A stretch of DNA of 64,000 bases from Terrisporobacter vanillatitrophus (GTDB lineage: Bacteria; Bacillota; Clostridia; Peptostreptococcales; Peptostreptococcaceae): assembly GCF_051148895.1 (NCBI RefSeq), contig NZ_CP154625.1, positions 62,001-126,000 of the forward strand, written 5' to 3'. The translations under genes and the position numbers were made by a program. This document shows, one piece after another, positions 1 to 8,786 of the stretch; the stretch's first letter is position 1, and each line of letters starts with the position of its first letter. The notes under the pieces were generated by a model. That model was not told the origin of the DNA and ran no database searches. It was given only the letters and a program-made list of their open reading frames with translations.

Positions 1-336
1 GATTTAAAAGAAATACAAAGAAAAATGAAAAGTTTAACAGATGATGAATTACTTGATTTAGTAAAAGTATCAAAAATCTTAGGTTATTCTGGCATAACTG
101 AGAGTATGGATATGGAGATTAGACCAAAAGGATATAGAGTTTTAAATAAAATTCATAGGTTACCAAGTGGAATTATAGAAAATATTATTAATTATTTTGA
201 TGACTTTAAAAGTATTCAATCAGCTTCAATTGAAGATTTAGATGAAGTTGAAGGAATAGGCGAAATAAGAGCAACTTATATAAAAAATGGACTTATAAAA
301 ATGGAAAGAATGGCATCACTAGATATGCAAATATAA
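1..336 (+). CDS. disA: DNA integrity scanning protein DisA, C-terminal part (partial)
   Basis: The reading frame is open from base 1 and ends at a TAA, so only the last 111 residues are in the window. DisA makes c-di-AMP and scans DNA for lesions before sporulation. The visible part matches the DisA C-terminal DNA-binding domain: a linker helix region with GYRVLNKIHRLP, then a RuvA-like helix-hairpin-helix with DEVEGIGEIRA. The diadenylate cyclase domain must lie upstream. The methionine at base 25 is internal, not a start. DisA followed by a PIN-TRAM protein is a usual Firmicutes order. Confidence 0.9.
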   Translation, partial: DLKEIQRKMKSLTDDELLDLVKVSKILGYSGITESMDMEIRPKGYRVLNKIHRLPSGIIENIINYFDDFKSIQSASIEDLDEVEGIGEIRATYIKNGLIKMERMASLDMQI

Positions 337-413
337 TGTAATTTTAAGAAAAAATTAATGAAAAATTCATATATATGATGTATCATATAAATCACACTAT
401 AGGGGGTGAAGTT

Positions 414-1514
414 TTGATAAGTAAAATAATAAGAGTATTAATATCTCTTTTAGGAGTTATATTAGGAACAACTTCATATTTGAGTTTAGCTAAAATATTT
501 CCACAAATTAGTTTTGGAATAGAGAACGTATATTTAGTAGGTTTAATAGCAGGGCTATTAATAGGAATACTTTTCTACCTAATAAGTCCTTGGTTTTTCA
601 ATAAATTAAGAAAATTTGTGAAAATTTTAGATACAGAAATATCTAAGTATCCACAAACAGATATATTATTAGGAGTAGTAGGACTAATTGTAGGTCTAGT
701 TATAGCTTATTTAATAGTAGGTGGGTTATTTGGATCAATTTCAGGAATGCCTTTAATCAAAACAATTTTATCTGTAATAATCTATATATTTATGGGTTAT
801 ATAGGTGTAAAAATAACTTTGAAAAGTAGAGAAGATTTATTTAATATTAGTAAGTTGGGTAGATTATCTCCAAGTTTAGGTAAAGACAAGTTAGGTAAAA
901 AAGATAGTGCTATAAAATCAATACCACCGAAAGTATTAGATACTAGTGTAATAATAGATGGTAGAATAGCAGATATTTGTAGAACAGGTTTTGTAGAAGG
1001 AAGACTTATTATACCTAAGTTTGTTTTAAATGAATTACAACATATTGCAGATTCTTCTGATGATTTAAAAAGAGTTAGAGGAAGAAGAGGTCTAGACATA
1101 CTTAATATAATTCAAAAAGAATTAGATATAGAAGTTCAAATAACTGAAAAAGATTTTGATGATATACCAGAAGTTGATAGCAAACTTCTTAAACTTGCTC
1201 AAGTAATGAATGGAAAAGTCGTGACAAATGATTATAACCTAAATAAAGTAGCTCAGTTCCAAGGTGTAGAGGTTTTAAACATAAATGAACTTGCTAATGC
1301 TGTTAAGCCTGTTGCCATACCAGGAGAAGAAATGGTAGCTCAAGTTGTAAAAGAAGGTAAAGAGTCTAACCAAGGAATAGCTTACTTAGATGATGGAACA
1401 ATGATAGTTGTAGAAGGTGGAAGAAAACATATTGGTGAAACAATAAATGTATTAGTTACATCAGTACTTCAGACTTCTGCAGGAAGAATGATATTTGGAA
1501 AACCTAAGAATTAA
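414..1514 (+). CDS. yacL: PIN/TRAM domain membrane protein (YacL family)
   Basis: The 366-residue protein has about four hydrophobic helices in its first 130 residues, a PIN nuclease-like domain (starting at PPKVLDTSVIIDGRIADI, with conserved acidic residues) and a C-terminal TRAM domain of about 60 residues, a nucleic-acid-binding fold. This is the YacL architecture, a presumed membrane-attached RNase whose substrate is not established. I choose the TTG at 414 because AGGGGG lies seven bases upstream. An in-frame ATG at 375 would add 13 residues but has no ribosome binding site. A terminator follows directly. Confidence 0.85.
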   Translation: MISKIIRVLISLLGVILGTTSYLSLAKIFPQISFGIENVYLVGLIAGLLIGILFYLISPWFFNKLRKFVKILDTEISKYPQTDILLGVVGLIVGLVIAYLIVGGLFGSISGMPLIKTILSVIIYIFMGYIGVKITLKSREDLFNISKLGRLSPSLGKDKLGKKDSAIKSIPPKVLDTSVIIDGRIADICRTGFVEGRLIIPKFVLNELQHIADSSDDLKRVRGRRGLDILNIIQKELDIEVQITEKDFDDIPEVDSKLLKLAQVMNGKVVTNDYNLNKVAQFQGVEVLNINELANAVKPVAIPGEEMVAQVVKEGKESNQGIAYLDDGTMIVVEGGRKHIGETINVLVTSVLQTSAGRMIFGKPKN

Positions 1515-1520
1515 TAATAA

Positions 1521-1549
1521 AAGGCCTTCTATGACTAGAAGGTCTTTTT
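1521..1549 (+). terminator. intrinsic terminator after yacL
   Basis: GGCCTTCT pairs with AGAAGGTC (one G-U pair) around a short loop and is followed by TTTTT. It separates yacL from ispD. Confidence 0.8.
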
Positions 1550-1593
1550 AACTTATTAGAATAAATTAATATGTAATAAGAAGAGGTGAGTTT

Positions 1594-2274
1594 ATGAATA
1601 GTGTAGTTATTGTTAGTGCAGGCAGGGGAAGTCGAATGAAAGCTGATATAAACAAGCAATTTCTAAAAATAAGAGATAAAGAAGTAATAGCTCATACTAT
1701 AGATAAATTTTATAACAATAAAAATATAGGAGAAATAATTATAGTAGTGAGGGAAGATGAAAAAGAATTTTTCAAAGAAAATATTATAAATAAGTATGGA
1801 TATAAAAATATAAAGATTGCTTTTGGAGGAAAAGAAAGGCAAGATTCTGTATATAATGGATTAAAGCAAGTAGATGAAAAATGCAAGATAGCTTTAATTC
1901 ATGATGGTGCAAGACCTTTTGTAACGAATGAAATTATAGAAAAATCTATAGAATGTGCAAAAGAATGCAATGGTGCCATAGTGGGAGTTCCTGTTAAAGA
2001 TACTATAAAGATAGTAAATAAAAATAATGAAGTATGTGACACTCCAAATAGAAGTACATTATGGTCAATTCAAACGCCACAAGTTTTTGATTATTCACTC
2101 ATTATAAAGGCTCACGAAAAAGCTAAATATGATAAATACTATGGTACAGATGATTCCATGTTAATGGAGTATTTAGGATATAATGTTAAAGTAGTAGAAG
2201 GTTCTTATAATAATATAAAGATAACTACTCCTGAAGATTTAAAAATAGCGGAAGAAATCTTAAGGGAAAATTAA
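1594..2274 (+). CDS. ispD: 2-C-methyl-D-erythritol 4-phosphate cytidylyltransferase IspD
   Basis: IspD transfers CMP from CTP to methylerythritol 4-phosphate, the third step of the non-mevalonate isoprenoid pathway. The 226-residue length is typical. The N-terminus has the nucleotide-binding signature VSAGRGSRM with K and Q downstream (INKQF). HDGARPF and the GTDDSMLME stretch near the C-terminus are also family features. GAGGTGAG lies just before the ATG. ispF follows after 22 bases, so the two sequential-pathway enzymes are probably co-transcribed. Confidence 0.95.
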   Translation: MNSVVIVSAGRGSRMKADINKQFLKIRDKEVIAHTIDKFYNNKNIGEIIIVVREDEKEFFKENIINKYGYKNIKIAFGGKERQDSVYNGLKQVDEKCKIALIHDGARPFVTNEIIEKSIECAKECNGAIVGVPVKDTIKIVNKNNEVCDTPNRSTLWSIQTPQVFDYSLIIKAHEKAKYDKYYGTDDSMLMEYLGYNVKVVEGSYNNIKITTPEDLKIAEEILREN

Positions 2275-2296
2275 TATACAAAAGGAGAAAATTTAT

Positions 2297-2770
2297 ATGA
2301 GAATTGGTTTAGGATATGACGTACATAAACTTGTTGAAGGAAGACCTTTAATCATAGGTGGAGTAAATATTCCACATGAAATGGGACTTCTTGGACATTC
2401 TGATGCAGATGTATTGATTCATGCCATAATGGATGGTATGCTAGGAGCACTTGCTTTGGGAGATATAGGCAAGCATTTCCCTGATACAGACGAAAAATAC
2501 AAAGGTGCAGATAGTATGAAACTGCTAAAATGTGTTAATGACTTAATAAATGAAAAAGGATACGAAATAAATAATATAGACAGTATAATAATAGCTCAAA
2601 GCCCTAAAATGGCCCCATATATAGAACAAATGAGAAGAAATATTGCACTAGTATTAAATACAGAGATAGATAATATTAGTGTGAAAGCAACTACAGAGGA
2701 AGGCCTTGGGTTTACAGGTGAAAAAAAAGGTATTTCATCTCAAAGCGTTTGTTTACTGAATAAAAAGTAA
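2297..2770 (+). CDS. ispF: 2-C-methyl-D-erythritol 2,4-cyclodiphosphate synthase IspF
   Basis: IspF cyclises the CDP-methylerythritol phosphate product to the 2,4-cyclodiphosphate. The 157-residue protein begins MRIGLGYDVHKL, whose Asp and His bind the catalytic metal. GHSDADVLIHA, GDIGKHFPDT and the C-terminal KATTEEGLGFTG are all hallmark segments. AAGGAG precedes the ATG. It follows ispD closely and ends this short operon; a 550-base non-coding gap with the proS T-box follows. Confidence 0.96.
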   Translation: MRIGLGYDVHKLVEGRPLIIGGVNIPHEMGLLGHSDADVLIHAIMDGMLGALALGDIGKHFPDTDEKYKGADSMKLLKCVNDLINEKGYEINNIDSIIIAQSPKMAPYIEQMRRNIALVLNTEIDNISVKATTEEGLGFTGEKKGISSQSVCLLNKK

Positions 2771-2935
2771 AAAGCTTAAATAAAATAGAAAAAAATTAGC
2801 ACAAAAACTTTTCATAAAGAGTATATTAGTATTACTTACTGGATATAATAATTTCCATATAGTAAAAGATAATAAACATAAAATTATTTTGAAATATACA
2901 CTAAAAATTAAAATGAGATTATTTAAAAGTTGAAG

Positions 2936-2964
2936 TTGACAACAAAAATAAAATGCTATATCAT
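2936..2964 (+). promoter_or_regulatory. candidate promoter of the proS T-box leader
   Basis: TTGACA (2936-2941), a 17-base spacer and TATCAT (2959-2964) form a plausible vegetative promoter about 70 bases before the T-box. The AT-rich stretch 2771-2935 shows no gene; a TATAAT at 2844-2849 there lacks a convincing -35. Confidence 0.55.
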
Positions 2965-3034
2965 TAAATTATTATATTTTAAAACAACTGAAATAAGACT
3001 AAAAACAACAATAAAGAAATAGTAAAAAATGAAA

Positions 3035-3236
3035 TCTTTACAGAGAGGGAACATTGGTGAGAGTTTCTAAGAGGAAGTTTTTGAACCAGTCTTTTAGTAT
3101 AAAAACGGTAAAAAGTTTTTACGGGTCAGGACCGTTAAATCCTTTGAGAGAATCATAAAATATTATGATTAATTAGAGTGGTACCGCGGAAAGTCAGCCT
3201 TTCGTCTCTATTTTTAGAGATGAAGGGCTTTTTTAT
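3035..3236 (+). promoter_or_regulatory. T-box riboswitch (proline) upstream of proS
   Basis: The leader has the expected T-box parts: a purine-rich stem I start (CAGAGAGGGAAC), the invariant T-box core GTGGTACCGCGG (around 3178-3189), and a strong terminator, AGCCTTTCGTCTCT pairing with AGAGATGAAGGGCT and followed by TTTTTT (3196-3235). The triplet CCA at 3086-3088, directly after GAA in the probable specifier loop, is a proline codon and fits the prolyl-tRNA synthetase downstream. Uncharged tRNA-Pro should favour the antiterminator and allow proS expression. The specifier call is by inspection; the T-box itself is clear. Confidence 0.92.
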
Positions 3237-3323
3237 ATTCTAAAGAAATTATAATTTCTAATTGCTCAAAATGCGCAGAGCAAACTTTATATTTTAAAAA
3301 TAAATTTTAGGAGGTAATTTAAT

Positions 3324-5036
3324 ATGAAAATGTCAAAAATGTTTATACCAACATTAAAAGAAGTTCCAGCTGATGCAGAGATAACAAGTCATCAGTTAAT
3401 GCTAAGATCAGGAATGATTAAAAAAATGTCTTCAGGACTTTATAATCATTTACCATTAGGACTAAGAGTATTTAGAAAAATAAGCGACATAATAAGAGAA
3501 GAAATGAATGCAAAAGATGCTAATGAAATATTTTGTACAGGTATAATACCTGCTGAATTATGGCAAGAATCTGGTAGATGGGATGCTATGGGACCAGAAA
3601 TGTTTAGATTAAAAGATAGAACTGGAAGAGATTACTGCCTTGGACCAACACATGAAGAAGTATTTACGGACATAATAAGACAAGAAGTAAAATCTTATAA
3701 AGACCTTCCAGTGAATTTATACCAAATACAAGCAAAATATAGAGATGAAAGAAGACCAAGATTTGGTGTTATGAGAACAAAAACATTCTTAATGAAAGAT
3801 GCTTATAGTTTTGATATAGATGAAGCAGGACTAGATAAATCATATCAAGATATGTTTGATGCATACACTAAAATATTTGCTAGATGTGGACTTGAAAACT
3901 CACCAGTTCAAGCTGACTCAGGAGCTATAGGTGGAGCTTTCTCAGCAGAATTCATGGTTAAATCAGAAGTTGGGGAAGATGAAATAGTATTCTGTAAAGA
4001 ATGTGATTATGCAGCTAATATAGAAAAAGCTGAATCAGTAAATCATGAACCATGTAAAGAAGAAATGTTAGCGTTAGAAGAAGTTCATACTCCAGAAGTA
4101 AAAACAATAGAAGAATTACAAAAATTTATGAATACAGATGCAAGTAAATGTGCTAAAACTTTAATATTTGACGCAGATGGAAAATCTGTAGCAGTAGTTG
4201 TTAGAGGAGACAGAGATGTTAACGATACTAAGGTTGCTAATGCTATAGGTGGAGTTATAGAAATGGATATGGCAAGTGCAGAAATGGTTAAAGCAGTTAC
4301 TGGTGCTGAAACAGGATTTGCTGGACCAATAGGAATAAAAGCTGACTATTTATTCATAGACCAAGAAGTTGTAGACCAATCTAACTTAATAGTTGGTGCT
4401 AACAAAACTGAATATCATATAAAAAATGCTAACTACGGAAGAGATTTCGAAGGTGTAGTAGGAGATTTCAGATCTGTACAACATGGAGATAAATGTACTA
4501 AGTGTGGTGGAGAATTAGAGATAATGAGAGGTGTTGAAGTTGGTCACATCTTCAAATTAGGAACTAAATACTCTGAAGCAATGAACTGTACTTTTGTAGA
4601 TAAAGAAGGTAAGTCTCATCCAATACAAATGGGATGTTACGGAATAGGTGTTGAAAGAACAGCTGCTGCTGTAATAGAACAACACTACGATGAAAATGGT
4701 ATAAAATGGCCTTTATCAGTAGCTCCATATCATGTTATAGTTGTACCAGTAAACATGAAAAAAGAGGAACAAGTAGAAAATGCAGAAAAAATCTACAAAC
4801 AATTAGAATCAATAGGTGTTGAAACTATATTAGATGATAGAGATGAAAGACCAGGATTCAAATTCAAAGATGCAGAATTAATAGGTATACCAATGAGAAT
4901 TACAGTTGGTAAAGATATAGTAGAAGGAAAAGTTGAATTTATATTAAGAGAAACTGGTGAAAAAGAATTAATAGCTTTAGAAGATATAGAAGCTAGAGTT
5001 AGAGAAGAATTCAAAAAAAATAACGTAAGATTATAA
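3324..5036 (+). CDS. proS: prolyl-tRNA synthetase (bacterial type with editing domain)
   Basis: ProS charges tRNA-Pro. The 570-residue class II enzyme has motif 2 as YRDERRPRFGVMR, followed by KDAYSFD. An inserted editing (INS) domain lies at about residues 225-405, so this is the long bacterial form. Motif 3 is GCYGIGVERT, and an anticodon-binding domain ends the protein. GGAGGT is eight bases before the ATG at 3324; the next Met (codon 3) is less well placed. A proline T-box lies upstream and gltX follows after 24 bases, so both may share this control. Confidence 0.97.
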   Translation: MKMSKMFIPTLKEVPADAEITSHQLMLRSGMIKKMSSGLYNHLPLGLRVFRKISDIIREEMNAKDANEIFCTGIIPAELWQESGRWDAMGPEMFRLKDRTGRDYCLGPTHEEVFTDIIRQEVKSYKDLPVNLYQIQAKYRDERRPRFGVMRTKTFLMKDAYSFDIDEAGLDKSYQDMFDAYTKIFARCGLENSPVQADSGAIGGAFSAEFMVKSEVGEDEIVFCKECDYAANIEKAESVNHEPCKEEMLALEEVHTPEVKTIEELQKFMNTDASKCAKTLIFDADGKSVAVVVRGDRDVNDTKVANAIGGVIEMDMASAEMVKAVTGAETGFAGPIGIKADYLFIDQEVVDQSNLIVGANKTEYHIKNANYGRDFEGVVGDFRSVQHGDKCTKCGGELEIMRGVEVGHIFKLGTKYSEAMNCTFVDKEGKSHPIQMGCYGIGVERTAAAVIEQHYDENGIKWPLSVAPYHVIVVPVNMKKEEQVENAEKIYKQLESIGVETILDDRDERPGFKFKDAELIGIPMRITVGKDIVEGKVEFILRETGEKELIALEDIEARVREEFKKNNVRL

Positions 5037-5060
5037 TAGGTTAGTTTTAGGAGGCAAAAG

Positions 5061-6545
5061 ATGAGTAATGTTAGAGTAAGATTTGCTCCAAGTCCCACAG
5101 GATTTGTTCATATAGGTAGTTTAAGAACGGCTCTTTATAACTATTTATTCGCTAAAAAAATGGGTGGTGAATACATATTAAGAGTCGAAGATACTGACAG
5201 AACAAGACTTGTTGATGGTGCAATAGAAAATATGTTAAACGCTATGAAATGGGCGGGCGTAAATCACACAGAAGGTGTTATGCTAGACGACAATGGAAAT
5301 GTGGTTCAAAAAGGTGATTGCGGACCATATATCCAATCTGAAAGATTGGACATATATCAAAAATACATTCAAGAACTTTTAGATAACGGTAAAGCTTACT
5401 ACTGTTTCTGTACAAAAGAAAGATTAGACGAAGTAAGAGAAAAACAAAGAGAAGCAGGAGAAACTGCTAAATATGATGGTCATTGTAGAGATCTTTCTAA
5501 AGAAGAAGTTGAAGCTAAAATAGCAGCTGGTGAACCTTATGTTATAAGACTTAGATTACCAGAAAACCATGTTATAAAATTTATGGATGGTGTTAGAGGA
5601 GAGACTGAGTTTAATACAAATGATTTAGATGATCAAGTTTTAATAAAAACTGATGGTTTCCCAACATACCACTTTGCTGTCGTAGTTGATGATTACTTAA
5701 TGGGTATTACTCATGTAATAAGAGGGGAAGAATGGGTTTCTTCAACTCCTAAACATGTATATTTATATGAAGCGTTTGGGTGGGAAGCTCCAACATTTGT
5801 ACACTTACCAAACATACTTAATAAAGAAAAGAAAAAATTAAGTAAGAGACAAGGTGATGTTGCAGTAGAAGACTTTAAGCAAAAAGGATACTTACCAGAA
5901 GGATTAGTTAACTATGTTGCATTAGTTGGTTGGTCTCCAGAAGAAAATCAAGAAATATTCTCTATGGAGGAACTTGAACAAGCTTTCTCTATAGAAAGAG
6001 TTTCTAAGAGTGGTGGAGTGTTTGACACAGAAAAATTAAACTGGGTTAACCAACACTACATGAAAGATGGAGATGACGAAGTATTAACTACTTTAGCTAT
6101 ACCATTCTTAGTGGAAGCTGGTTTCGTAACAGAACAAGAATCTAAAGAAAAATATGATTTCTTAAAAGGAATGGTTTCAGTTCTTAAAGAAAAATTACAA
6201 TATGTAAAAGAAATAACTGATCATGCTTCAATATTCTTTGGAGATAAAGTTGAATTGGAAACTGAAGAATGTGCAGATTTCTTAAAATTAGAGCATATAC
6301 CTACTTTAATAGATGCTTTAATAGAAAAATTATCTAACATGGAAGTTTTAGATGAATCTGCTGCAAAAGCTATGCTTAAAGAAATACAAAAAGAGCATGG
6401 AATAAAAGGTAAAAACTTATTTATGGGATCAAGAATAAGTTTAACAGGACAAATGCATGGTCCAGATCTTAACAAGATAATGGAAGTTATCGGAAAAGAA
6501 ACTTGCTTAAATAGATTATCTTACGTAAAAAATAACATATTATAA
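5061..6545 (+). CDS. gltX: glutamyl-tRNA synthetase
   Basis: This class I synthetase charges tRNA-Glu. The 494-residue protein opens with the Rossmann signature APSPTGFVHIGS (HIGH variant). It carries the second class I motif as KKLSKRQGD and has the C-terminal helical anticodon-binding region. I see no sign of the GlnRS branch. Organisms of this group usually make Gln-tRNA through GatCAB, so the enzyme may be non-discriminating; that is inference. AGGAGG precedes the ATG. A strong terminator ends the proS-gltX unit. Confidence 0.96.
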   Translation: MSNVRVRFAPSPTGFVHIGSLRTALYNYLFAKKMGGEYILRVEDTDRTRLVDGAIENMLNAMKWAGVNHTEGVMLDDNGNVVQKGDCGPYIQSERLDIYQKYIQELLDNGKAYYCFCTKERLDEVREKQREAGETAKYDGHCRDLSKEEVEAKIAAGEPYVIRLRLPENHVIKFMDGVRGETEFNTNDLDDQVLIKTDGFPTYHFAVVVDDYLMGITHVIRGEEWVSSTPKHVYLYEAFGWEAPTFVHLPNILNKEKKKLSKRQGDVAVEDFKQKGYLPEGLVNYVALVGWSPEENQEIFSMEELEQAFSIERVSKSGGVFDTEKLNWVNQHYMKDGDDEVLTTLAIPFLVEAGFVTEQESKEKYDFLKGMVSVLKEKLQYVKEITDHASIFFGDKVELETEECADFLKLEHIPTLIDALIEKLSNMEVLDESAAKAMLKEIQKEHGIKGKNLFMGSRISLTGQMHGPDLNKIMEVIGKETCLNRLSYVKNNIL

Positions 6546-6550
6546 TAAAT

Positions 6551-6583
6551 AAGAATTGCTATCAAAAAGGTAGCAATTCTTTT
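6551..6583 (+). terminator. intrinsic terminator after gltX
   Basis: AAGAATTGCTA pairs with TAGCAATTCTT around TCAAAAAGG, with T residues after the stem. Confidence 0.85.
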
Positions 6584-6709
6584 GCTTTAATTTAATAAAT
6601 GTTGAAGAATAGGTTTTTTATAAAGAGTTAATTATGTATAATAATATAGTAGAGCGAATTTATTAGAAAATATTTGTATTTTCTTTGGATTATGTGAGCA
6701 AAATTAAAG

Positions 6710-6752
6710 TTAGAAACAAAATATATAAGGGTATAATAATATAATTACCCTT
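6710..6752 (+). promoter_or_regulatory. candidate cysS promoter inside an inverted repeat
   Basis: AAGGGTA (6727-6733) and TACCCTT (6746-6752) form a 7-base inverted repeat. It encloses two TATAAT hexamers (6732-6737, 6740-6745), and a weak TTAGAA lies 16 bases upstream of the first. No T-box core is present in the 255-base gap before cysS. Assignment as the promoter is inference. Confidence 0.35.
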
Positions 6753-6838
6753 AATAAAGAAATAAATTTATTTATAGAACAATATTTTAAAAAATATAAT
6801 AAAAAGGAAACTAATAAATAGAAAGGAGAGATGGGAAA

Positions 6839-8236
6839 ATGAAGCTATTTAATACCATGACAAGAGCAAAAGAAGAGTTTAAACCATTAGAAGAAGGAAA
6901 GGTTAAAATGTATGTTTGTGGTCCTACAGTATATAACTACATTCATGTAGGTAATGCTAGGCCATTTATAATTTTTGATACATTAAGAAGATATTTAGAA
7001 TATAGAGGATATGATGTAACTTATGTTCAAAACTTTACAGATGTAGATGATAAAATAATAAAAAGAGGTCATGAAGAGAATATAGCACCAGAAGAAGTTG
7101 CTAAAAAATATATAGAAGAATATTTTGTAGATGCAGATGGACTTGGAATAAAAAGAGCAACTGTACATCCACAAGTTACAGAAAATATAGAGGAAATAAT
7201 TGAATTTGTTAAAGAATTAGAAGAAAAAGGATATGCATATGCAGTAAATGGAGATGTATATTTTGATACTCAAAAATTCAATGGCTATGGAAAACTTTCT
7301 GGGATAAAACAAGAAGAATTAGAAGCTGGTTCAAGAATAGAAGTAAATGACCAAAAAAGACATCCGATGGATTTTGTTTTATGGAAAGCCAAAAAAGAAG
7401 GTGAACCAGGATGGATGAGCCCATGGGGAGAAGGTAGACCAGGATGGCATATAGAATGTTCTGTTATGTCTCGTAGATACTTAGGAGATACTATAGACAT
7501 ACATGCTGGAGGACAAGATTTAAAATTCCCTCATCATGAAAATGAAATTGCCCAAAGTGAAGCTAGAAGTGGAAAGGCATTTTCAAACTACTGGATGCAC
7601 AATGAATATATAAATATAAACAACGAAAAAATGAGTAAGTCAAAAGGAAACTTCTTCACTGTAAGAGATATATCAAAATTATATGACTTAGAGATAGTTA
7701 GATTCTTCATGCTATCGACTCATTATAGAAATCCAATAAACTTTAGTGATGAAATCTTAAATCAATCTAAAGCTGGACTTGAAAGATTATATAATGCTAA
7801 GGAAAAATTAGAATTTATAATAAGTAAATTAAGCGATGATGTTAAAAATGCTGAAGAATTAAAATTAGAAGAAGAACTAAAATCATTTAGACAAAGATTT
7901 ATAGAAGCTATGGATGATGACTTAAACACAGCTGATGCCGTAAGTATAATATTTGAATTAGCTAAATTTATGAACTCTAATGTAAATGAAAACTCAACTA
8001 AAGAGTTTGCTAATAAAGTTTTAGCTGAGTTTAATGAGTTAACTGGTGTACTAAATGTTGTAAACAAAAAGCAAGAAGACATGTTAGATGAAGAAATAGA
8101 AAAATTAATAGAAGCTAGAACAAATGCTAAGAAAAATAAAGATTTTAAATTAGCTGATCAAATAAGAGATGAATTATTAGAAAAAGGTATTGTACTTGAA
8201 GATACAAGACAAGGAGTTAAATGGAGAAGAGCATAA
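6839..8236 (+). CDS. cysS: cysteinyl-tRNA synthetase
   Basis: CysS charges tRNA-Cys. The 465-residue class I synthetase shows CGPTVYNYIHVGNARPF (HIGH variant with the first zinc cysteine). Further zinc ligands are in WHIECSVMS and HHENE, and the KMSKS loop is EKMSKSKGN. The C-terminal part is helical. AAAGGAGAG lies upstream of the ATG. Its stop is one base before the mrnC start, so the two are translationally close and almost certainly co-transcribed. Confidence 0.97.
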   Translation: MKLFNTMTRAKEEFKPLEEGKVKMYVCGPTVYNYIHVGNARPFIIFDTLRRYLEYRGYDVTYVQNFTDVDDKIIKRGHEENIAPEEVAKKYIEEYFVDADGLGIKRATVHPQVTENIEEIIEFVKELEEKGYAYAVNGDVYFDTQKFNGYGKLSGIKQEELEAGSRIEVNDQKRHPMDFVLWKAKKEGEPGWMSPWGEGRPGWHIECSVMSRRYLGDTIDIHAGGQDLKFPHHENEIAQSEARSGKAFSNYWMHNEYININNEKMSKSKGNFFTVRDISKLYDLEIVRFFMLSTHYRNPINFSDEILNQSKAGLERLYNAKEKLEFIISKLSDDVKNAEELKLEEELKSFRQRFIEAMDDDLNTADAVSIIFELAKFMNSNVNENSTKEFANKVLAEFNELTGVLNVVNKKQEDMLDEEIEKLIEARTNAKKNKDFKLADQIRDELLEKGIVLEDTRQGVKWRRA

Positions 8237-8237
8237 A

Positions 8238-8633
8238 ATGGATAAAACACAACTAGTGACAATGTCACCATTGGTATTGGCTTATTTAGGAGATACAGTA
8301 TATGAATCTTATATAAGAGAATATTTAATAAGAGACAACTGTAATAAAAAAGTTAATGATTTACACAAAACTGCAATTAAATATTCAAATGCAAAGGCTC
8401 AAGCATCCATAATACATGGCATGGTTGAAGAATTTACAGAAGAAGAAAACAGAATATACAAAAGAGGAAGAAATCAAAAGTCTCACACATCTCCTAAAAA
8501 TGCAGACATTATAGATTATAAATGTGCAACTGGATTTGAAGCTCTAGTAGGATACCTATATTTAAAAGAAGATAAAGAAAGACTGGAGTATATGATATAT
8601 AAAGGGATTTCTATAATAGAAAGTAATATGTAA
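8238..8633 (+). CDS. mrnC: Mini-ribonuclease III MrnC
   Basis: MrnC is a small RNase III-like enzyme without a dsRNA-binding domain; in Bacillus it matures 23S rRNA. The 131-residue protein fits the family, with LAYLGDTVYESYIREYL near the start (conserved Asp) and EALVGYLYL near the end (conserved Glu). I choose the ATG at 8238, preceded by GGAGAAGA. An earlier in-frame start at 8190 would lie inside cysS and lacks a binding site. The cysS-mrnC pair is typical for Firmicutes, and a terminator follows. Confidence 0.93.
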   Translation: MDKTQLVTMSPLVLAYLGDTVYESYIREYLIRDNCNKKVNDLHKTAIKYSNAKAQASIIHGMVEEFTEEENRIYKRGRNQKSHTSPKNADIIDYKCATGFEALVGYLYLKEDKERLEYMIYKGISIIESNM

Positions 8634-8634
8634 T

Positions 8635-8670
8635 AAAAAAAGTATTGCCATTTGAGCAATACTTTTTTAT
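8635..8670 (+). terminator. intrinsic terminator after mrnC
   Basis: AAAGTATTGC pairs with GCAATACTTT around CATTTGA, followed by TTT. Because the stem is flanked by A and T tracts it could work in both directions. Confidence 0.85.
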
Positions 8671-8722
8671 TTAGTTGGTAAACATATTGAAATAAAGAGA
8701 ATTATATACCTTTTTTAAAATA

Positions 8723-8753
8723 TTCCGTAAATTATATGGTAATATAGTATAAT
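8723..8753 (+). promoter_or_regulatory. candidate thyX promoter
   Basis: TATAAT at 8748-8753 lies 34 bases before the thyX start. The -35 region (TTCCGT at 8723-8728) is poor, so only the -10 is convincing. Confidence 0.35.
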
Positions 8754-8786
8754 ATATTTATAACAATAGAACTAGGAGGTAAATTA

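Noticed and set aside
375..413. ATG start for yacL 13 codons upstream
   Set aside because: No ribosome binding site before it, whereas AGGGGG lies seven bases before the TTG at 414.
6583..6838. T-box riboswitch before cysS
   Set aside because: No T-box core sequence and no strong terminator/antiterminator pair in the gap.
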